The notes beneath the pieces were generated by a model. That model was not told the origin of the DNA and did not search any database. It was given only the letters and a program-made list of their open reading frames with translations. From JBKJZO01 sp046715235 (lineage in GTDB: Bacteria > Actinomycetota > Actinomycetes > BP-191): a DNA stretch of 8,612 bases. Below are positions 6,671 through 8,612 of the stretch, one piece after another (position 1 is the first letter of the stretch; every line of letters begins with the position of its first letter). The DNA lies in the NCBI GenBank assembly GCA_046715235.1, contig JBKJZO010000004.1:1-8612 (forward strand), in the 5' to 3' direction. The position numbers were made by a program, and so were the translations under genes.

Positions 6671-7182
6671 CGGCGACCATCCTCATGGGACCCGAGAACT
6701 GGGTCGTATATCGCAAGGTGCTCAGCCAGCTGGCGAAGCGCCTTGCTGGTTTGGCTCTTGACGGTGCCGACCGTGACGCCGAGCAACTCCGCCGTCTCAG
6801 CTTCTGTCAGGTCGGCGTAGTAGCGCAGAACCAAGCAGGCACGCTTTCCTGCCGGCAGACGAGCAAGTGCGGCCATCAGGTCGAGCGCGGTGACATCCGT
6901 GGCTGGCGCGACCGAAGATACGTGTACGCGCGCCACTCGGCGCTCCAACGCCAACCGCCGAATTCGCGACCGGGATAGGTTCACGACCGCACGCCGCACA
7001 TACGCCGGTGCGGCACTTTCTTCGCGCCAGGCCGTCGGGGCGCGCCAAACGCGCAGGAACGCCTCTTGAACGATCTCCTCGGCGAGCGACCAATCTCCGA
7101 CGATCAGATACGCAAGCCTCGTGAGGTCCGCCGACATGGCGTGGAACAGCGCGGCGACGCGTTCCGTCCGCGGGTCGTTCAC
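6667..7182 (-). CDS. SigE-family ECF RNA polymerase sigma factor
   Basis: This is a 171-residue group IV (ECF) sigma factor that redirects RNA polymerase to a small stress or envelope regulon. Region 2 spans about 10-78, with RLAYLIVGDWSLAEEIVQEAFLRVWRA (core binding and -10 recognition) and AYVRRAVVNLSRSRIRRL. Region 4 spans about 100-153, with LARLPAGKRACLVLRYYADLTEAETAELLGVTVGTVKSQTSKALRQL, whose helix-turn-helix recognises the -35 element. The wording of both regions matches the actinobacterial SigE-type family; it is not necessarily orthologous to mycobacterial SigE. The GTG start at 7182 leaves a normal short lead before region 2. ATG 7137 would cut into region 2, and the frame upstream of 7182 has no good start near it. 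No strong Shine-Dalgarno is visible. It is coupled to the membrane protein downstream and divergent from the HNH gene. Confidence 0.9.
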   Translation of the reverse strand: MNDPRTERVAALFHAMSADLTRLAYLIVGDWSLAEEIVQEAFLRVWRAPTAWREESAAPAYVRRAVVNLSRSRIRRLALERRVARVHVSSVAPATDVTALDLMAALARLPAGKRACLVLRYYADLTEAETAELLGVTVGTVKSQTSKALRQLAEHLAIYDPVLGSHEDGRR

Positions 7183-7324
7183 AGCGACAAGACTCGCAGC
7201 AAGGCCGAAGGGTTGCCGCGCGCATCGAGTTCGTTGGTCGGCGCCTTTCGCCGCTCTAGACGTCTGCCCGACAAACGCTGACGGCTCGCATCGCGAGAAA
7301 TCTCTTTCCACAGAAGGCTTTGGG

Positions 7325-7351
7325 GGCCGGTTTTTGTCGGAGGTGGCCGGT
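7325..7351 (+). repeat. Paired GGCCGGT repeats spaced two helical turns, upstream of the HNH gene
   Basis: GGCCGGT occurs at 7325-7331 and again at 7345-7351, exactly 20 bp apart, bracketing TTTTGTCGGAGGT. The second copy runs into the -10-like TAGGTT. A 20-bp period places both copies on the same face of the helix, as expected for a regulator or polymerase contact. With 7-bp units in GC-rich DNA, chance cannot be excluded. Confidence 0.35.
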
Positions 7352-7411
7352 AGGTTTGCCCTATCGCGATCAGCCTTCCCCGCGCATCGCAACCGGTGTT
7401 GTTCTGCGCTG

Positions 7412-7419
7412 AGGGAGGT
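7412..7419 (+). promoter_or_regulatory. Strong Shine-Dalgarno of the DUF222-HNH gene
   Basis: AGGGAGGT ends 5 nt before GTG 7425. It is a near-perfect Shine-Dalgarno and selects the GTG over the ATG at 7434, which would be only 14 nt away. Confidence 0.75.
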
Positions 7420-7424
7420 TCGTC

Positions 7425-8612
7425 GTGTCAGTGATGACCGCTGTCGACGAGCTGGCCCGCGCCGAGACCGCTCTCGATCTGGACGCCGGCGTTGATGTCG
7501 ACGCGATGCCGGTGGTCGCGGTCGGTGCGCTGCTGGTCCGGATCGAGCAGGCCGCGCGGGCGTTGGAAGCGTTGCGGACGCGGGCGATCGGCCGGTTCGA
7601 CGCGGCGGGCGGCGGCGCCGCTGACGGCGCGCCGTCGACCGCGGCCTGGCTGCGCGGGCACTGCCAGCTGGCGCCGGACGACGCGCAGCAGCGGGTGCGG
7701 ACCGCGCGGGTGCTGCGCGAGCTGCCCCGGACCGCGGACGCGCTGGCGGCCGGGCGGATCCCGTTCGCGAGCGCCGCGGCGATCGCGTCCCTTGCCCAGG
7801 ACGCCCCGCTCGAGGTGATGCAGGCCTGCGAGGCGGAGATGCTGGTAGCGGCCGAGCAGCTGAACCCGCAGCAGCTGCGCCGGTTCGTCGGGCGGCTGCG
7901 ATACCAGTACGCGAAGGACGCGGTGACCCGCGACGAAGCGGCCCGCTACCAGCTGCGGCAGCTGCACCTGGCCAGTTCCTTCGAACGCCTGGAAGCGATG
8001 CAGGGCTGGCTGCTGCCCGAGGTCGCCGCTGGCCTGCGGGTGCTGCTCGACGCCCGGATGCCCGCACCCGCGCCCGGCGACACGCGGACCCGGCCGCAGC
8101 GGATGCACGACGCGTTCGCCGCCTGGGTCGCCGAAACCCTCTCCTTCGGTGATGTCGGCCAGCTCGGCGGGGAACGCCCGCACATCACCGTCGTCGTCGA
8201 CCGCCAGACCCTGCTCGACGCCCCCGGCGCCCCACCCGCGCTACTCGAACGGCACGGCCCGATCAGCGGCGAAGCCGCCCGCCGGCTCTGCTGCGACGCG
8301 CAGGTCGCCCGGATCATCACCGACGGCAAAAGCGAAATCCTCGACGCCGGCCGCCAGGTCCGCACCGCCACCCCCGCTCAGCGCCGCGCGCTGCGCGTCC
8401 GCGACGGCGAGACCTGCGTCATCCCCGGCTGCACCGTCCCCATCCGGCACTGCGAAGTCCACCACCTCGACTTCTGGGGCCAACACAACGGCGAAACCAA
8501 CCTCGACCGGCTCGGACACGCCTGCCTACCCCACCACCACGACGTCCACGAAGGCCGCATGACCCTGCACCGCAACCCCGACGGCACCTGGGAAATCCGA
8601 AGACCGCCCTAG
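7425..8612 (+). CDS. DUF222 domain protein with C-terminal HNH endonuclease domain (13E12 type)
   Basis: The 395-residue product belongs to the actinobacterial 13E12/DUF222 family, which is often present in many copies per genome; the cellular role is not settled. The DUF222 part is a long helical region, about residues 30-300, with the typical AWLRGHCQLAPDDAQQRVRTARVL (74-97) and LPRTADALAAGRIPFASAAAI (100-120). The HNH part spans about 325-380, with CVIPGC (331-336) and C343 as likely zinc ligands, EVHH (344-347), and ACLPHHHDVHEG (366-377). The usual DNL of this family reads DRL here (R362), so the central Asn of the HNH motif seems replaced; N359, three residues earlier, might serve instead. 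The GTG start has a strong Shine-Dalgarno. The gene is complete, with its TAG on the last three bases. Nuclease activity is inferred from the family only. Confidence 0.92.
   Translation: MSVMTAVDELARAETALDLDAGVDVDAMPVVAVGALLVRIEQAARALEALRTRAIGRFDAAGGGAADGAPSTAAWLRGHCQLAPDDAQQRVRTARVLRELPRTADALAAGRIPFASAAAIASLAQDAPLEVMQACEAEMLVAAEQLNPQQLRRFVGRLRYQYAKDAVTRDEAARYQLRQLHLASSFERLEAMQGWLLPEVAAGLRVLLDARMPAPAPGDTRTRPQRMHDAFAAWVAETLSFGDVGQLGGERPHITVVVDRQTLLDAPGAPPALLERHGPISGEAARRLCCDAQVARIITDGKSEILDAGRQVRTATPAQRRALRVRDGETCVIPGCTVPIRHCEVHHLDFWGQHNGETNLDRLGHACLPHHHDVHEGRMTLHRNPDGTWEIRRPP

Larger units (their letters stand above)
7183..7424. other. Divergent intergenic region between the sigma factor and HNH genes
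   Basis: This 242-bp region must hold promoters in both directions. On the minus strand GGAAA (7309-7305) and CGTC (7283-7280) resemble ECF promoter elements, but their 21-bp spacing is longer than the usual 16-17, so an autoregulated promoter is not supported. On the plus strand a -10-like TAGGTT (7351-7356) is visible but lacks a correctly spaced -35. An 8-bp palindrome, ATCGCGAT, lies at 7363-7370. No convincing small gene is present. Confidence 0.4.

Noticed and set aside
7279..7309. ECF-type autoregulated promoter (GGAAA...CGTC) for the sigma factor
   Set aside because: The spacing between the elements is 21 bp, longer than the 16-17 bp usual for ECF promoters.
7183..8067. Minus-strand open frame extending the sigma factor to 466 residues
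   Set aside because: It is antisense to the DUF222-HNH gene, made of repetitive Arg/Ala/Pro, and sigma region 2 begins just after GTG 7182.
7425..8612. DUF222-HNH gene as part of an insertion element or intein
   Set aside because: No terminal repeats, target duplication or transposase are visible on the left side, and the right flank lies outside the window.

Overview
The window is a high-GC bacterial chromosome segment, almost certainly from an actinobacterium. The evidence is the ctaE-qcrC-qcrA-qcrB order with a di-haem QcrC, a three-helix Rieske protein and a five-helix oxidase subunit III; a SigE-family ECF sigma factor; a DUF222/HNH (13E12-type) protein; and frequent GTG starts with GC-ending codons. 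I cannot place it lower. QcrA (287 aa) and QcrB (472 aa) look shorter than what I recall for Mycobacterium and Streptomyces, so a lineage outside those groups is possible.

Layout. On the minus strand, 1-882 is the 5' part of korA, the 2-oxoacid:ferredoxin oxidoreductase alpha subunit; it runs off the left edge. A 183-bp gap carries a perfect 16-bp inverted repeat. Next, also on the minus strand, is a caa3-type CtaG membrane protein (1066-1935). It is divergent from a plus-strand respiratory operon: ctaE (2020-2592), qcrC (2596-3357), qcrA (3354-4217) and qcrB (4214-5632). The last three are packed with a 3-nt gap and two 4-nt stop/start overlaps. Convergent to the operon, on the minus strand, is a translationally coupled pair: a SigE-family ECF sigma factor (6667-7182) followed by a membrane-anchored, probably anti-sigma, protein (5714-6670). 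Divergent from the sigma gene is a complete DUF222-HNH nuclease-like gene (7425-8612) that ends exactly at the window edge.

How the genes fit together. KorA feeds carbon oxidation into reduced ferredoxin. QcrABC oxidises menaquinol and passes electrons through its own fused di-haem cytochrome c to the aa3 oxidase, whose subunit III is CtaE. CtaG is a probable oxidase assembly factor transcribed away from the same short promoter region. Oxidase subunits I and II are not in the window. The sigma/anti-sigma pair and the DUF222 gene have no visible functional tie to respiration.

Most of the window is ordinary core metabolism. I see no CRISPR array, tRNA, rRNA, insertion sequence or clear undescribed system. 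The least explained items are the inverted repeat between ctaG and korA, the ctaE start region (a leaderless-type promoter versus an SD-led GTG), the unusual anti-sigma-like protein, the spaced repeats upstream of the HNH gene, and a changed residue in its HNH core.
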